Positions 48,300 to 59,020 of a stretch of DNA of 64,000 nt are shown one piece after another (within the stretch, counting starts at the first letter, position 1; each line of letters starts with the position of its first letter). The stretch is from Sipunculus nudus (taxonomy: Eukaryota > Annelida > Sipuncula > Golfingiida > Sipunculidae): NCBI GenBank assembly GCA_026874595.1, contig CM049320.1, forward strand, positions 36,616,214 through 36,680,213, given 5' to 3'. Under the pieces are notes generated by a model, which saw nothing but the letters and a program-made list of their open reading frames with translations, did not search any database and was not told the origin of the DNA. The position numbers were made by a program, and so were the translations under genes.

Positions 48300-49290
48300 A
48301 AACAGACAGACACTGTGCAAAAATGGTTGCAGGTGACCCCTCCAGTTTTGTGTATGATAAAGACCTATGTGAGATCTAAACACATGCACAATGTTGGCCC
48401 AATCAGTCAAATGGTTCCTAAGATATGAGCTTGGATGTGTGCAGCGTTAACTAGAATGTAGGTGGCGCCACCTGTCATAAAATCAAGAAAGCTGTCCAGG
48501 ATGTATAAACCTGCAAAATTTTAGGCAGTTATGTCGAACCACTACAGCGAAATGAGTGATTTTAGGCCACGGCAGACTAACAGACAGACGCTGTGCAAAA
48601 TGTGCAAATATGGTTGCAGGTGGCCCCTCCAGTTTTGTGTATGATAAAGACCTGTGTGAGATCTATACACATGCAAAATTTTGGCCCAATCGGTCAAACG
48701 GTTCCCCAGATATGAGCTTGGATGTCATCAGCCTGAACGTGAATGTAGGTGGCGCCCCCTGTCATAAAATCAAGAAAGCTATCCAGGATGTATATGCATG
48801 ACGAATTTCAGGTGACTTAGTCAATTCACTGCAGAGATATTAGTGATTTTAACCCAAGGCAGATGAACAGATGGACACTGTGCAAACATGGTTACAGGTG
48901 GCGCCACCATTTTTTGTGTATGTTATAGAGCTATCAAAGGGCTACATTTTTATCAATTTTATTTCCTGATCGGTCAAACGGTTCCCGAGATATGAGCTTG
49001 GATGTCATCAGCGTGAAAGTGAATGTAGATGGCGCAACCTGTCATAAAATCAAGAAAGCTATCCAGGATGTATATGCATGCCGAATTTCAGGTGAATTAG
49101 TCAATTCACTGCAGAGATATTAGTGATTTTAACCCAAGGCAGATGAACAGATGGACACTGTGCAAACATGGTTACAGCAGGCGCCACCATTTTTTTGTGT
49201 ATGTTATAAAGCAATCCAAGGGCTACATTTGTATAATTTTTATTTCCTGATCGGTCAAACGGTTCTTGAGATATGAGGGTTTATTTGTGG
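48300..49290 (+). repeat. Tandem array, ~281-bp period
   Basis: The phrase ACTGTGCAAAnATGGTT recurs near 48309, 48590, 48876 and 49156. Units also carry AGGTGGCGCCACCTGTCATA, AATCAAGAAAGCT and CGGTCAAACGGTTCC. The last two units are nearly identical, suggesting recent unit exchange. GCGGCAGCGGCGGAGGAAC (~49442) follows. Confidence 0.85.
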
Positions 49291-49489
49291 AAACAGACCC
49301 ACAAATGGACGCTGGATAGAGAGGAAAGGTCAGAGGTCAACGCAAATTGGTTAGGCACCAGTTCACATGTGAGCCGATAATTGGTGCAAGTTTCGGAAAA
49401 ATCGGTCCATTAGTCTCAGAGGAGCTCTCTGGAAACAAACGCGGCAGCGGCGGAGGAACCCGGTCAAAAACTTCGTTTTGGCGGATCCA

Positions 49490-50840
49490 AAAGACAGGTG
49501 GCTCCACCAGTCTGCAGAAACCAATAAAAACACTTAATGGTCAATATCCATGCAAAGAATCATGGTGATCTCTGCATTAGTTCTTCAGATACTTCAGCTT
49601 TTGTATCAAATTGTCCATTATTCTGGGGGATACTTCGGAGTCCTATAGCTTGAAGGATATGGGTATGGAGACCTAATTTCAAGTTTCCACAGGCACTTTT
49701 CATGGGCCTCCTTGCATGACAAGAATGAAGATTCTAGGTCCAGTTGTTGCAATTTGTACCCTGTTGACAGATAACCACATCTTTAAAGGTCTCAAAAAAA
49801 GAGTAAAAAATTCGTAAAAATTTGAAAAAAATAGAGGTGGCGCACCCAGTCTGCAGAAACTGATGGATCAATATGAATGCCGAAAATCATGACCATCAGT
49901 GTTGTAGTTATTGAGATACTGCAGTTTTTGTATCAAATTTTCCATTATTCTGGGGGGTATTTTGGAGCCATACAGCTTAAAGAATATAGGTAACAGAGAC
50001 CTAATTTCAGGTTTCCATGGAAACTTTTCATGGGTCTCCCTGTGTGTCAAGAATGAAGATTCTAGGTCCAGTTTTTATGATTTGTGCCCTGTTAACAGAT
50101 GTTCATATCTTTAAAGGTCTCAAAAATAGAGAAACATTTCGTAAAAAAACCCGAACAAATACAGGGGTGCCACCAGTCTGCAGAAACTCATGAAACACTC
50201 CATGATCAATATCCATGCAAAAAATTATGGTTATCTCTGCATTAGTTGTTCAGATACTTCAGCTTTTGTATCAAATTTTCCATTATTCTGAGCTGTAATT
50301 TGGAGTGCCATAGCTCAAAGGATATGGGTAACAGAGGCCTAATTTCTGGTTTCCAAGGAGATTTTTCATGGACCTCTCAGTGTGTCAAGAATTAAGATTC
50401 TAGGTCCAGTCTTTACGATTTGTGCCAGGTTAACAGATGTTCACATTTTTAAAGTCTCAAAAATAGAGAAAAAAATTCGTAAAAAATCGAACAATATAGT
50501 TGGCGCCACCAGTCTGCAGGAAGTGATGTATCATCTCATGATCAATATGTATGCCAAAAATCATGACCATCAGTCAAGTAATTAATGAGATATTGAAGTT
50601 TTTGTATGAAATTTTTATTTTTCTGGGGGGTATTTTGGGGCCCCATAGCTGGAAGGATATGGGTAACAGAGACCTAATTTCTGGTTTCCAAGAAGATTTT
50701 TTTACGGACCTCTCAGAATCCAAAGTTACAAGGTTCTAGGTCCAGCGGTTACGATTTGTGCCTGGTTAACGGACGGACAGACGGACAGACGGACGGACGA
50801 CGGACAAAGAGTGATCGCTATAGCTCAGATGACATCAGTC
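49490..50840 (+). repeat. F1 tandem array, ~335-bp period, four units
   Basis: CAGTCTGCAG starts at 49508, 49847, 50173 and 50509 (spacings 339, 326, 336). Unit order: the GGTGGCGCCACC-type palindrome, TGATGAAACACTCCATGATC, CATTATTCTGG, GGATATGGGTAACAGAGACC, TTACGATTTGTGCCTGGTTA. Confidence 0.85.
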
Positions 50841-50854
50841 AGCTGAGCTAAAAA

Positions 50855-52305
50855 AAGGATTTCTAAGGTGGCTAACTGGCAGACATAATGGATTTCTGAC
50901 AAGTCTGACATTTGATATCACACATCCTCCAATAAGAGACCAAACTTGGGGCAAATTCTCCAAATGAGAATCGGTAGACGGGGAGACGTACAATTTGTAG
51001 GCGTCGGGTTAAAAGGCGTGTGCGTGCAGCGCAGAATTACCGTTGGCTGACACACGCTGTGTAACGATGATACCTCAGTGGCTGATTGACTTTTCTGGAC
51101 CTGTCATGGTCCAGTGGGTTCAACCTGGAGCCATCTAGCGATGGTTACATTTACTAGGTTCCCTGATCGGAAACTAATTTGCTTAAATCCGTCACTGATG
51201 TGACACCATTCTCCTCACGTGAGATCTCGTCTATGAAGGGGATAGATCTCTGCCAATCAATGTGCACAAGGCACTAAATCCAGTCGAACGCAAGCTATAT
51301 CTCCCGCAATTAAAATGAGATTTATTAAGACAAATGGTAAATATAAAGGAAGCTTCGACAACATCCATTCCAAATATAAGCAACAAACGGCATTTGTTCG
51401 TGAGACATATTTTTATATTGATAAATCTGCGGACCTGTTTGCGGTGTAATATCTGTGACGCGTTAATGTAAATATGAACAGAAACATGTGGACCTACTAC
51501 CATTGACAGTTTACGTGATGCAACTGCAGCCGGAATTGTTACAGAAATAAATGCACGATGATAGTGCAGGGACATTTGTTATGGTCTTTTCAACATTATG
51601 TAAAAGGATTTCCTGCATGAATTGGGGGATTAACGATATTTGCATGCTGAAATAAGACACAAGTCCCAAGGGATCGAGAGTCACATGTTGTTTACATTTA
51701 CCGATCACCAAAGTGAGGCGTTGACTGGGTCAAATGTCAGGTCAAACTTGTTTAAGTCCGCATTAAATGGCATGGTCCTATCATTTGCTCAATAGACGTT
51801 TGACTCTGTACGGAGGTTGGTGTCACGCCTGCTTGTGTTGTGTAGATTTCAAAGCGAGCAAGGAGGCATGTCGGTCTTTGCCGAAGGGAGTTCGGCTGTT
51901 TTTGGTAGTAGCCTCTACGCAATTTTAAGACCACGCAAAATTCACTAAAAATGATGTGTACATTTAAAGGTATTTATTCTCATATCGGCGAGGTCACTGT
52001 GAGAACAATGCCCTTTAAAATAAGGTATAACACAGTATTATAGACAACGCGATTTCAGACAACATTGAGGACAAAAGAGGACCAAATTCTCTTTATAAGT
52101 ATTAGATTAAGAATTTACAATTTTAAAATGCACCTTTATTTATCCATAATATGGCTCATATATTATTAAATTATGCTTCCTGATAAGTTATATTTTGATT
52201 TGTTAAAATTATTCAAAGGGAAATTAATTTCTGTGAGCATGTTACATCACCACAACATGGCATTAATGGATTACTCCATGAATTAGAACAGTCTTGTACA
52301 ATGCA
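50855..52305. other. Unassigned stretch
   Basis: Apart from fourth-family similarity at 50865-50935 and the 51680-51750 block shared with 42550-42625, I recognise nothing. The 114-codon minus-strand frame at 51231-51575 has no domain, no membrane segment and no splice borders; I do not treat it as a gene. Confidence 0.45.
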
Positions 52306-52309
52306 GTAG

Positions 52310-53160
52310 AAACAACTTTACAAAGAAGGCAATGCATTTCAAACAATAACAATTATTGCATTACACTTCGTGGGGATGGCGGGGGGGGGGGGGATAACTG
52401 AGAATAACTGTACACCAGTGAATCCTGCTCCCCCAGTGGTGACCCATTACAGATCAGGTAAGCAGAGAGAGAGCTGTACTGAATTACCTCCACTGACGAA
52501 GGTGGGCTGCTTCACAATGCAAGTAAATACAATAAGAGCTTCCAAGATTTTAACACACTAAAGGCTTATGTGTAAATGTTGTGAAAATTAAATCAGCAGG
52601 ACTTACGAAAAAAAACACCGTGGACAAAGGTGGGGAACTTAAATATTCTCAGTTCTAATTTTAAGGATACAATTGAATCTTATTAAATAAAGTTATATCC
52701 CAGACAAAACGTCTCTAGCTTCAATAATTCTCATGTTAAGTGAGCAAATATATTTCCTAATTTTTTTTTACAAAGTGCATTATGTTCGGGCCCAAAACTT
52801 AAAGATATTACAGAATACTGACCTGGGTTTCTGGTTTATACATAGGCAATACATAGACAGATAGGTATATTAAATATGATTAACAACAGATGAATGGTTT
52901 TTATATTAGGCAGTCTTGAAGTGTAACAATGGGTTTTTTAATAGAAAATTGAGTTTTTTGCTCAATATCTCAAAGGAACGAAGTCGCAGTGACCCAATTT
53001 TTGGTATAGCAGGAAATTTAGGGGACATCTAACTGTTTGCCGAATTTCGGATTCGTACGTCAAGCGGTTTCAAAACGTGCCGGTTTAACGGACGAATGGA
53101 CAGAAAGACGGACAACCGACGGACAAAGGACCATCGCTTTAACTCAGTAGAGGTAGCAAA
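52310..53160 (+). repeat. F2 dispersed repeat, single unit
   Basis: Shares the 52440-52560 stretch (TCAGGTAAGCAGAGAGAG, GGTGGGCTGCTTCACAATGC) with 1830-1930, and the TTTTATATTAGGCAGTCTTG and TCTCAAAGGAACGAAGTC blocks with other F2 copies. Poly-G at 52380-52393. The end has GACGGACAACCGACGGACAA and a degenerate tail (AACTCAGTAGAGG). Confidence 0.75.
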
Positions 53161-53178
53161 TGTAAGAGATTAAATTAC

Positions 53179-53208
53179 CTGATGAAGTCGGTCTGCCAAA
53201 ATCGGTTG
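53179..53208 (-). CDS. Candidate 30-bp phase-1 micro-exon
   Basis: On the minus strand a CTTTTCATTTTAG acceptor precedes 30 bp ending at TCAG|GTAATT. Phase 1 (2 + 9 codons + 1) is open and encodes TDFGRPTSS. It lies 161 bp downstream of the membrane-helix exon at 53370-53417 and joins it in frame (T + CA = Ser), continuing a short Ser/Thr/Arg cytoplasmic segment. Both splice sites are good for so small an exon. The frame match and short intron support the pair; an exon this short could still be chance. Confidence 0.4.
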
Positions 53209-53295
53209 CTAAAATGAAAAGAGGAACGTTAGTACAGAGCATTTCGTGTAAAATAATTCCTTATTAAATAAATATATGGATTGATGTACCTCTCA

Positions 53296-53322
53296 ATCTA
53301 TCTATCTATCTATCTATCTAAC
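53296..53322. repeat. (ATCT)n microsatellite
   Basis: About six CTAT units in the short intron between the two candidate exons. Confidence 0.9.
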
Positions 53323-53369
53323 TCAAATAATAAAATGTTGGGATATCTAAATACTTCGATATTACTTAC

Positions 53370-53417
53370 ATGCCTTCCGAATACAAATTAGTATAAGTAT
53401 GCCAAAGATGCCCAATG
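53370..53417 (-). CDS. Candidate 48-bp phase-1 exon: transmembrane helix
   Basis: On the minus strand a TAGGTTATTGCAG acceptor precedes 48 bp ending at GCAT|GTAAGT, a consensus donor. Phase 1 (2 + 15 codons + 1) encodes LGIFGILILICIRKA: a hydrophobic helix with a basic stop-transfer end, the expected boundary of a type I membrane protein. It is in line with and downstream of the lectin exons (58.6-62.1 kb), with matching phase. The exon before it, supplying the end of the ectodomain, was not found. It could therefore be the membrane exon of the lectin gene, an alternative 3' part, or part of a neighbouring gene. Confidence 0.45.
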
Positions 53418-54295
53418 CTGCAATAACCTATATGTGTTTGGATGTAAAACATGGCCTAATACCAGTACTCTACACTTTTTACAAACATCGAGAAGAGTAA
53501 TATATATTCCACACTATAATGTATAATCATGTATAGTGCTGCAAAATTATAATGAACATTATCCCAGAGTCCAGTGTCATGATGAACAATAAAAAATGTA
53601 TATCCATTTTAATGCAACGTTTCCTAAACACACTAATATGATCTATTAAGCAGTTTAAAGGTGTATGTTATAATTGTTGGATCAAATTTTATGTCCCACA
53701 TCAGGAACCTTTGTTTCTGCATGTTTACAACTGTCTTATTTCACATGTAGCATGTCATTATATTTTACCATTCTCCAAGGAAAAATAAATGACATCACAG
53801 GCAAACTATTTTAGTTGTTCTACCCCTCCTGCTTAATCTTAAGTTGCAACCATCTTTCTTTTATGAAAGCTGAATTAAGCAGTTTAATAAGAAGAAATTT
53901 AAGTTGGCTTTACTCCTTCAATAGTAATCCACGTACCGGGTTTTTTTGTCCAAGTACTTGACGTCACTTGACGATTTTCCCCATCTTTTTCTTTACCTTG
54001 AATTGGAAAATGTATATTATGATCTTTGTTGCACGACTGGGGTTTCATATAAAGAACAGGTCATTAATATTTCCAAGCACAAGTGCTTTTAACTTATTTT
54101 TTTATTCATAACTGAACACAAAGGCACAACCCCCAAATAATAACATATGTTGTGAATGTCTAATAATATGATATATCACCTATATATCAAATTCTGTTTA
54201 GAATTTACTTTTGTTAGAATAAATGAATTTTGTCCTACAGTGCTGGTCATTCGAAGAGGATTTGGAAAGCTGTGTTAATGAGGACCTGTTTCTTT
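53418..54295. other. Unassigned AT-rich stretch
   Basis: No named repeat. A 40-bp minus-strand segment at 53997-54036 has splice-like borders but a weak acceptor; see rejected items. Confidence 0.5.
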
Positions 54296-55479
54296 AATAG
54301 ACGGTCAAAACATGAATACCCCCCCAACAAATTGCAAAAAAAAGTTTTATGGTGATTTTCTGTAATATAGTAACAGCGTAACAATTTTCCAAAAGTTTTC
54401 CCAAATAAATTCGATTCCGGAAAAGTTATTTTCAAAATGGCGTCAAAGATGGCCACAAAGCCCCTAAGATGGCCATAAATCATATAGTATTCATCTTAGA
54501 GTTGTAATTTTGGTATCTACTACTAGTTTTTTGAGGTCCGGCCAGAAGTCCATTGGAACCTATGAAATATTATGTATTTTATTTTATTGGAAAATGCAAG
54601 ATGGCGTTCAAAATGGCTGCCAAGTCCCTAAAATGGACATAAATCATTTATCTTCATTACAGAGTTGTTATTGTGGTAACTTTTACTAAGTTTTAGGGAT
54701 CTGGAAGTCCACTGTAAACAATAAAATCATCATTCCGTATTTATGATGCTGGCAAATCCAAGATGGCGTCCAAGCTCGTGGCCAGTTCCTTAAAAATTGC
54801 CATAAATCATTTAGTTTTCACCATAGAGTTGTAATTTTGGCATCTACTATTACATTTTATTTTGGTTTGTGAATCCATTTAAACCAAATAACGCATCGCT
54901 GTGTAGTCATTTGACTGGCAAATCAAAGATGGCTCAAAATGGCTATTTACAGTCACTCCTTATTTTATTACCATAATCCTGGTGACAGAAACTATTCCTT
55001 TAAGAAACAATACGTTGCCTGATGGTGAAAAGGTTTAATAAAAAAAAAACCTGAATCAGCTGGTAACATATAAATCCAAGATAGTAAACAGAATAGCCGC
55101 CGAATAATCTTACAATAATATGATTAGAAGCAATTTCTTTTTATCATAGACACGAGTTTGATGTCTGCCGCTAGGTTTGAGGGTGTATAAATAAAGACAT
55201 TGAGACAAAAAAGTAATATTAGGTTATCATGTTATCTAAAATATCAAATATTTTATCCTTGATGGCCACATATGCCCTGGCAAAACTTAAGCCAGCCAGT
55301 TCTGACACAGTGAAATTTATTGGAGGATAGAACAGAACGAAGTTACTCGGGGATAAGTAATTTTGCCATTTGATGTAACTCGAATCTGTACATGAGGTCA
55401 GATCTCGATAAATAGACCAAATACAGCTCCAGTCCAATAAGAACAAGCTCTTTCTAACATACTGGAAAACATGCTGCTA

Positions 55480-56230
55480 ATATATACATATATAAGTGAT
55501 ACGCACATGTGAATGTTAAAGAATGTTAAAGTTGTTAATCATTTTACTTCTGTAACTACCCTTTGCGTTACCCTTAAACTTCTTGTATTAAGGATTTTAT
55601 TTGTTGGATCTCGCATCCCACATCACTGGTATCTTGGTAGTCTCACAAGTCCGGCGTTAACACTTATGTACGTCATATGTGTTGGAGGTAAGTAGCCCTG
55701 CTTTTCATCATTATGGACAACTGTATTGAGGTTTGGGTATCCTTTCGATTCCATGAGTACTTTGGGGCTTCCAACATGTTTTATTGACAGTTCTGTTTTA
55801 ACTGCTTTCAAATTTGGAGAGATTTCAATGATGACAATATGGACAATAACCTAGCTGTGAAAGGATTTCTTGGGCCCTTCTTGCTTTCTTTTGCCTGACC
55901 TGAGTTCAAGGTAGAAGAGTTGCTTGGAAATACTCCATACAGATGACGTTCAATCCAGCATCGCTCAGCTTTTTTAATACCTGCTTCTGTGATTCACGCC
56001 AAGATCTTCTCAGAAATAGACAATTTATGATGTGCATCTTTCCGACTTGCTATCTGAAGTTCTGCTCTTGTTATTAGTGCAAGGAATAACTGTGGTTTCC
56101 TTGAAAGCTTGTGGCCTGAGATTTTTCACATATGGCTTAACCGCCCTAAGTTGAAGATCAAAATATGTAAATTTAGAGGTCACCTGATCAGAGGCTAAGG
56201 TCGCTGTACACACTTTCTTTTTTTATGTCA
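55480..56230 (-). pseudogene. Decayed coding-like stretch, family unknown
   Basis: The minus strand gives protein-like pieces in changing frames: RPQAFKETTVIPCTNN (56213-56025 frame), WRESQKQVLKKLSDAGLNVI (~56000-55925), and VKTELSIKHVGSPKVLMESK with LNTVVHNDEKQGYLPP (55811-55623). Their composition is balanced, unlike the AT-rich noise around them, and each ends where another frame takes over, as in an old gene with indels. I do not recognise the family. The position at the centre of the inverted arrays makes a transposon-encoded protein the simplest guess. Confidence 0.3.
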
Positions 56231-57109
56231 TTAATTCAAGAGTCAAGGTCACAGGACCCACATTTTGAAAAATCTCAGGAAAATATCCTTATAGATCTAT
56301 TGAGATGATGGTTGATACCAATGGGACCTTAGTTTACATGTATTAATGTTAATTGTGCAACTTATACATACTTTATGTTGTTTTCTTTTGGTTAAATGCA
56401 AATATTTACTTTGCGGCATAGCACACTACTTCAAGTTGCAAAAATATACAAAGTACGTTACCCATAGAATGTAAGGCACAATCATCAAAATTTCTGGTAT
56501 GCAAGAGACCTAACTGAAGATAAATTTTGTAATTGATCCTTTAACAATCGTTTAGATTGGTTGCATTTTGCATAATCGATAAAAACGATTATGTATGTTG
56601 GCTAAAGTGTTATTATATTAACGATTAATTTTGTATTACACTATTGGTTAGTGTTACATTATCGGTTATCTTTTATTACGTTATCGATTGGTATTACCTT
56701 ATCAGTTGATTTGTAATTACGTTATCAGTTTCTGTTACATTATCGGTAAATTCCTTAGTACATGATCAGTTAATGTTAAATTGTAAGATGATTATTGTAT
56801 AGTCAGTTGTAACATGGTCTAAGGCACCAATAGTGATCTTTAAAGAGAAGCAAATACATGAAAATTTTAATTAACACTTATTTTTATTAGTCATATATCA
56901 GGCCAATTTAAATTTTCATATGGCAAAACGTCTAATCCCCTCTTACACAAGCATTTCTGTGTTAACGTGACATCGAGCGTATATCTAAGAGGTTGAGCGT
57001 AGTGGTGTTAATGAACCAGACACGGTAAACTGTTGTACTGGTTCCCGCGTCCATTTATTTGTTTGTATGATACATATAGGGGAGTAGGGGACAAGCTTAG
57101 TGATCATCT

Positions 57110-57360
57110 GCAAAGGGAACGCAAAAAGATCGCGAGGGAACGCAAAAATATCGCGAGGGAACGTGATATGATCTCAAGGGAATGCAAACAGATTTGAAGG
57201 AACGCGAAAAGATCGAGAAGGAACGCAATATGATCACAAGGATACAAAAAAGGATAACGAGGAAATGCAAAAAGATACTGGAGGAATTTGAAAAGATCGT
57301 GAGGAAACGCGATATCATCGAGAGGAAACGCAAAAAGATCGGAAGGGAATGCGATATTTA
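57110..57360 (+). repeat. 21-bp minisatellite, about twelve units
   Basis: The unit GGAACGCAAAAAGATCGCGAG (21 bp) and variants follow one another with almost no length change. Because 21 bp is seven codons, the plus frame 57182-57370 reads as Lys/Arg/Glu-rich heptads (for example KRKKIGR, EFEKIVR). Array statistics alone explain the open frame; there is no upstream gene context. Confidence 0.85.
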
Positions 57361-57399
57361 CCCAAAATAAATATAGCACACATGTCCCTTCACAGCTCT

Positions 57400-57537
57400 G
57401 TAAAAATTCATAGGTCCAATGGTTTCAATTCGTGCCCTGTTAACGGACGTCTGGCATGGCGGATGGCCGGACGGACGGTTGACGGAGAAAGAACTCTCGC
57501 TATAGCTCCGATGACTTATAGTCAGCTGAACTAAAAG
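57400..57537 (+). repeat. F1/F2 tail fragment
   Basis: GGTCCAATGGTTTCAATTCG, GGCCGGACGGACGGTTGACG and TATAGTCAGCTGAACTAAAA are the terminal part of an F1/F2 copy; the body is missing. Confidence 0.75.
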
Positions 57538-58135
57538 GGATTTGGACTTGTCAGTGACATAAATTCGGAATGATGTTTCTGTTGGTTCCAGTGAATTTCT
57601 GGGCCCGAAAAACCTAAAAGTAGATACGGAAATTACAGCTCTATGATGAAAAATATAAAAAAGATTTACAACAATTTTTTAGGACTTGGGGGCCATTTTG
57701 GACTCCATCTTGGTTTTTTAGTGACATATATACGCAATGGTGTTTTTCTTGGTTCCGATAAATTTCTGGACCCCACAAACCTAGTACTAGATATCAATAT
57801 TACAACCCTATGATAAATTATGAATTGTTCATTGCCATTTTTTACTTTGTGGCCAGTTTGGATGATATCTTGGATTCGCCAGTAATATAAATACGTACCG
57901 ATTTTTTTTTGGTTCCAGGGAACTGCTGGACCCATAAACCTAGTAGTAGATACCAAAATTACACCTCTATGGTGAAAACTTTATGATTTATTGCCATCTT
58001 GGACAACTTTCCTAGAGTCCAATTTTGGTAAAACTTTGAAATATTGTTAAGCGTATCATATGTTACAGAAAATAACCATAAACAATTTCGTACTATTTGT
58101 TGGTGGTTGAGTTGTTTTTTTCATATTTTCACCCG

Positions 58136-58625
58136 TCTATAATGTAAATCCCTCCAAGTAGAATCCCCTAGTCATATATATGCTTCAGCTAGAGAACTTT
58201 AGGTTGAGAACAATATACCCTACAAAGTTTTGAATTAAACATAAGATAATGAATTGTTTCATTGCGTCATTGTCTGTGGATTTAAGGTTTGTTAAAAAAC
58301 ATATTCCCAAAGCCTAAGCTTCAGCATACTTATCCAAGCCTCATTGGAATACAGACTTAAACAACCTAGGAGGACACGAGTCTTTGTGAGACACTTTGAA
58401 ATTAAAGTGAAAACATATTGTGAATCCTGGCAGAACTACCCGAAAGAATATACCATTGCTATCATTGAAAAATAAAGATCCTCAACTGAGAAGTTAAAAG
58501 CGAACGAATATGAACATATATTAAGTAAAAAAATAACGTAAAAGTATTTATTAAAAATATGTATTTTAACAGTGTAAAATGATACCCTTTTCTTATTCCC
58601 ATTGTCTGGAATTTATTATACTTAC
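58136..58625. other. Unassigned, downstream of the lectin exon
   Basis: On the minus strand the lectin frame stays open past the donor at 58625 to a stop at 58462, adding a hydrophobic Phe/Leu/Ile-rich stretch. No AATAAA-type end was matched. This is probably intron, but a read-through terminal exon cannot be excluded. Confidence 0.4.
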
Positions 58626-58757
58626 AAATACTGACAGCATGGTGCTTTTCATGACAGGAGACCACATGCCATGTGTTATTCTTCACCACAGCACAGCTCC
58701 CACGTGGTGTGTTGTACGTATCAACCGGTGCAAATTTATCTATCATGACCTTTTTTC
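58626..58757 (-). CDS. C-type lectin-like gene, exon with CTLD C-terminal half
   Basis: The last identified exon of the minus-strand lectin gene: 132 bp, phase 1 on both sides (2 + 43 codons + 1). The acceptor is TTTTTATTCAG and the donor TATTT|GTAAGTAT, both strong. It supplies CTLD Cys residues in GSCAVV and VVSCHEK; the final conserved Cys is the codon at the donor (T|GT), so the next exon should complete it, or the read-through does (SICKY). The usual sugar-binding motifs are absent: the EPN/QPD position reads near APVDTYN, and the WND position reads TWHV. Calcium-dependent sugar binding is therefore doubtful; a protein or other ligand is as likely. The exon joins the upstream one in frame (G + GA = Gly). 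Confidence 0.75.
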
Positions 58758-59020
58758 CTGAATAAAAAGAAAAGAGAAGAAATGTAATGTGAACATTAAG
58801 TGATGTGCCACCATGGGCTGTTACAAGTTAACCATCTACAAAATGCAGTGGGAGATGTAGTAAAAACACAGTGAATATTTACAGAAAATATAAGTAATGG
58901 GACAAATTAGAGTATAATTATTTTTAAAACTATAAGCCAACAACATTAATAAAGAACTGAAGATTATAAGCATTTACTTACACATGAGTCACAGCAAGCT
59001 AAAAGCCTGTGTTCACCTAC

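Larger units (their letters stand above)
47849..50854 (+). repeat. F1 dispersed repeat, 3.0-kb copy with two different arrays
   Basis: Head ACAAGTGACCCATGGGTCAT at 47849. It is followed by a 281-bp array (~48300-49290) and a ~335-bp F1 array (49490-50830). It ends with a GACGGACAGACGGACGGACG zone (~50775) and tail TCAGTCAGCTGAGCTAAAAA (~50852). Head and tail are those of simpler F1 copies, so the 281-bp array sits inside one F1-type unit rather than beside it. Confidence 0.8.
54300..58135. mobile_element. Possible foldback-type element: inverted ~160-bp arrays
   Basis: The left arm has ~160-bp units with AAGATGGC and similar phrases near 54433, 54597, 54759, 54924 and 55076. The right arm has the same unit in reverse complement, with blocks near 57690, 57850 and 57990. 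The outer edges also pair: AATAGACGGTCAAAACATGAA (54297-54317) against ATAGACGGGTGAAAATATGA on the opposite strand at ~58141. This arrangement, inverted tandem arrays around a centre, is that of foldback-type transposons. The centre holds decayed coding-like frames (55480-56230), a TTATCGRTT minisatellite (~56560-56760), a 21-bp minisatellite and an F1/F2 tail (57400-57537). No target duplication was found, so outer borders are approximate. Confidence 0.5.

Noticed and set aside
46351-50854. CRISPR-like regular repeats
   Set aside because: Units are 180-340 bp, contiguous and without spacers; these are eukaryotic tandem arrays.
51231-51575. 114-codon minus-strand frame
   Set aside because: No recognisable motif, no exon borders, and no relation to the other coding pieces here.
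53997-54036. 40-bp splice-bounded segment (SCNKDHNIHFPIQ)
   Set aside because: Would join the membrane exon at 53417, but its acceptor is poor, it enters in phase 0, and phase 1 contains a stop, so it does not fit the lectin exons.
57097-57379. Minus-strand Phe/Ser/Arg-rich frames
   Set aside because: They are the antisense of the 21-bp minisatellite and carry no independent signal.
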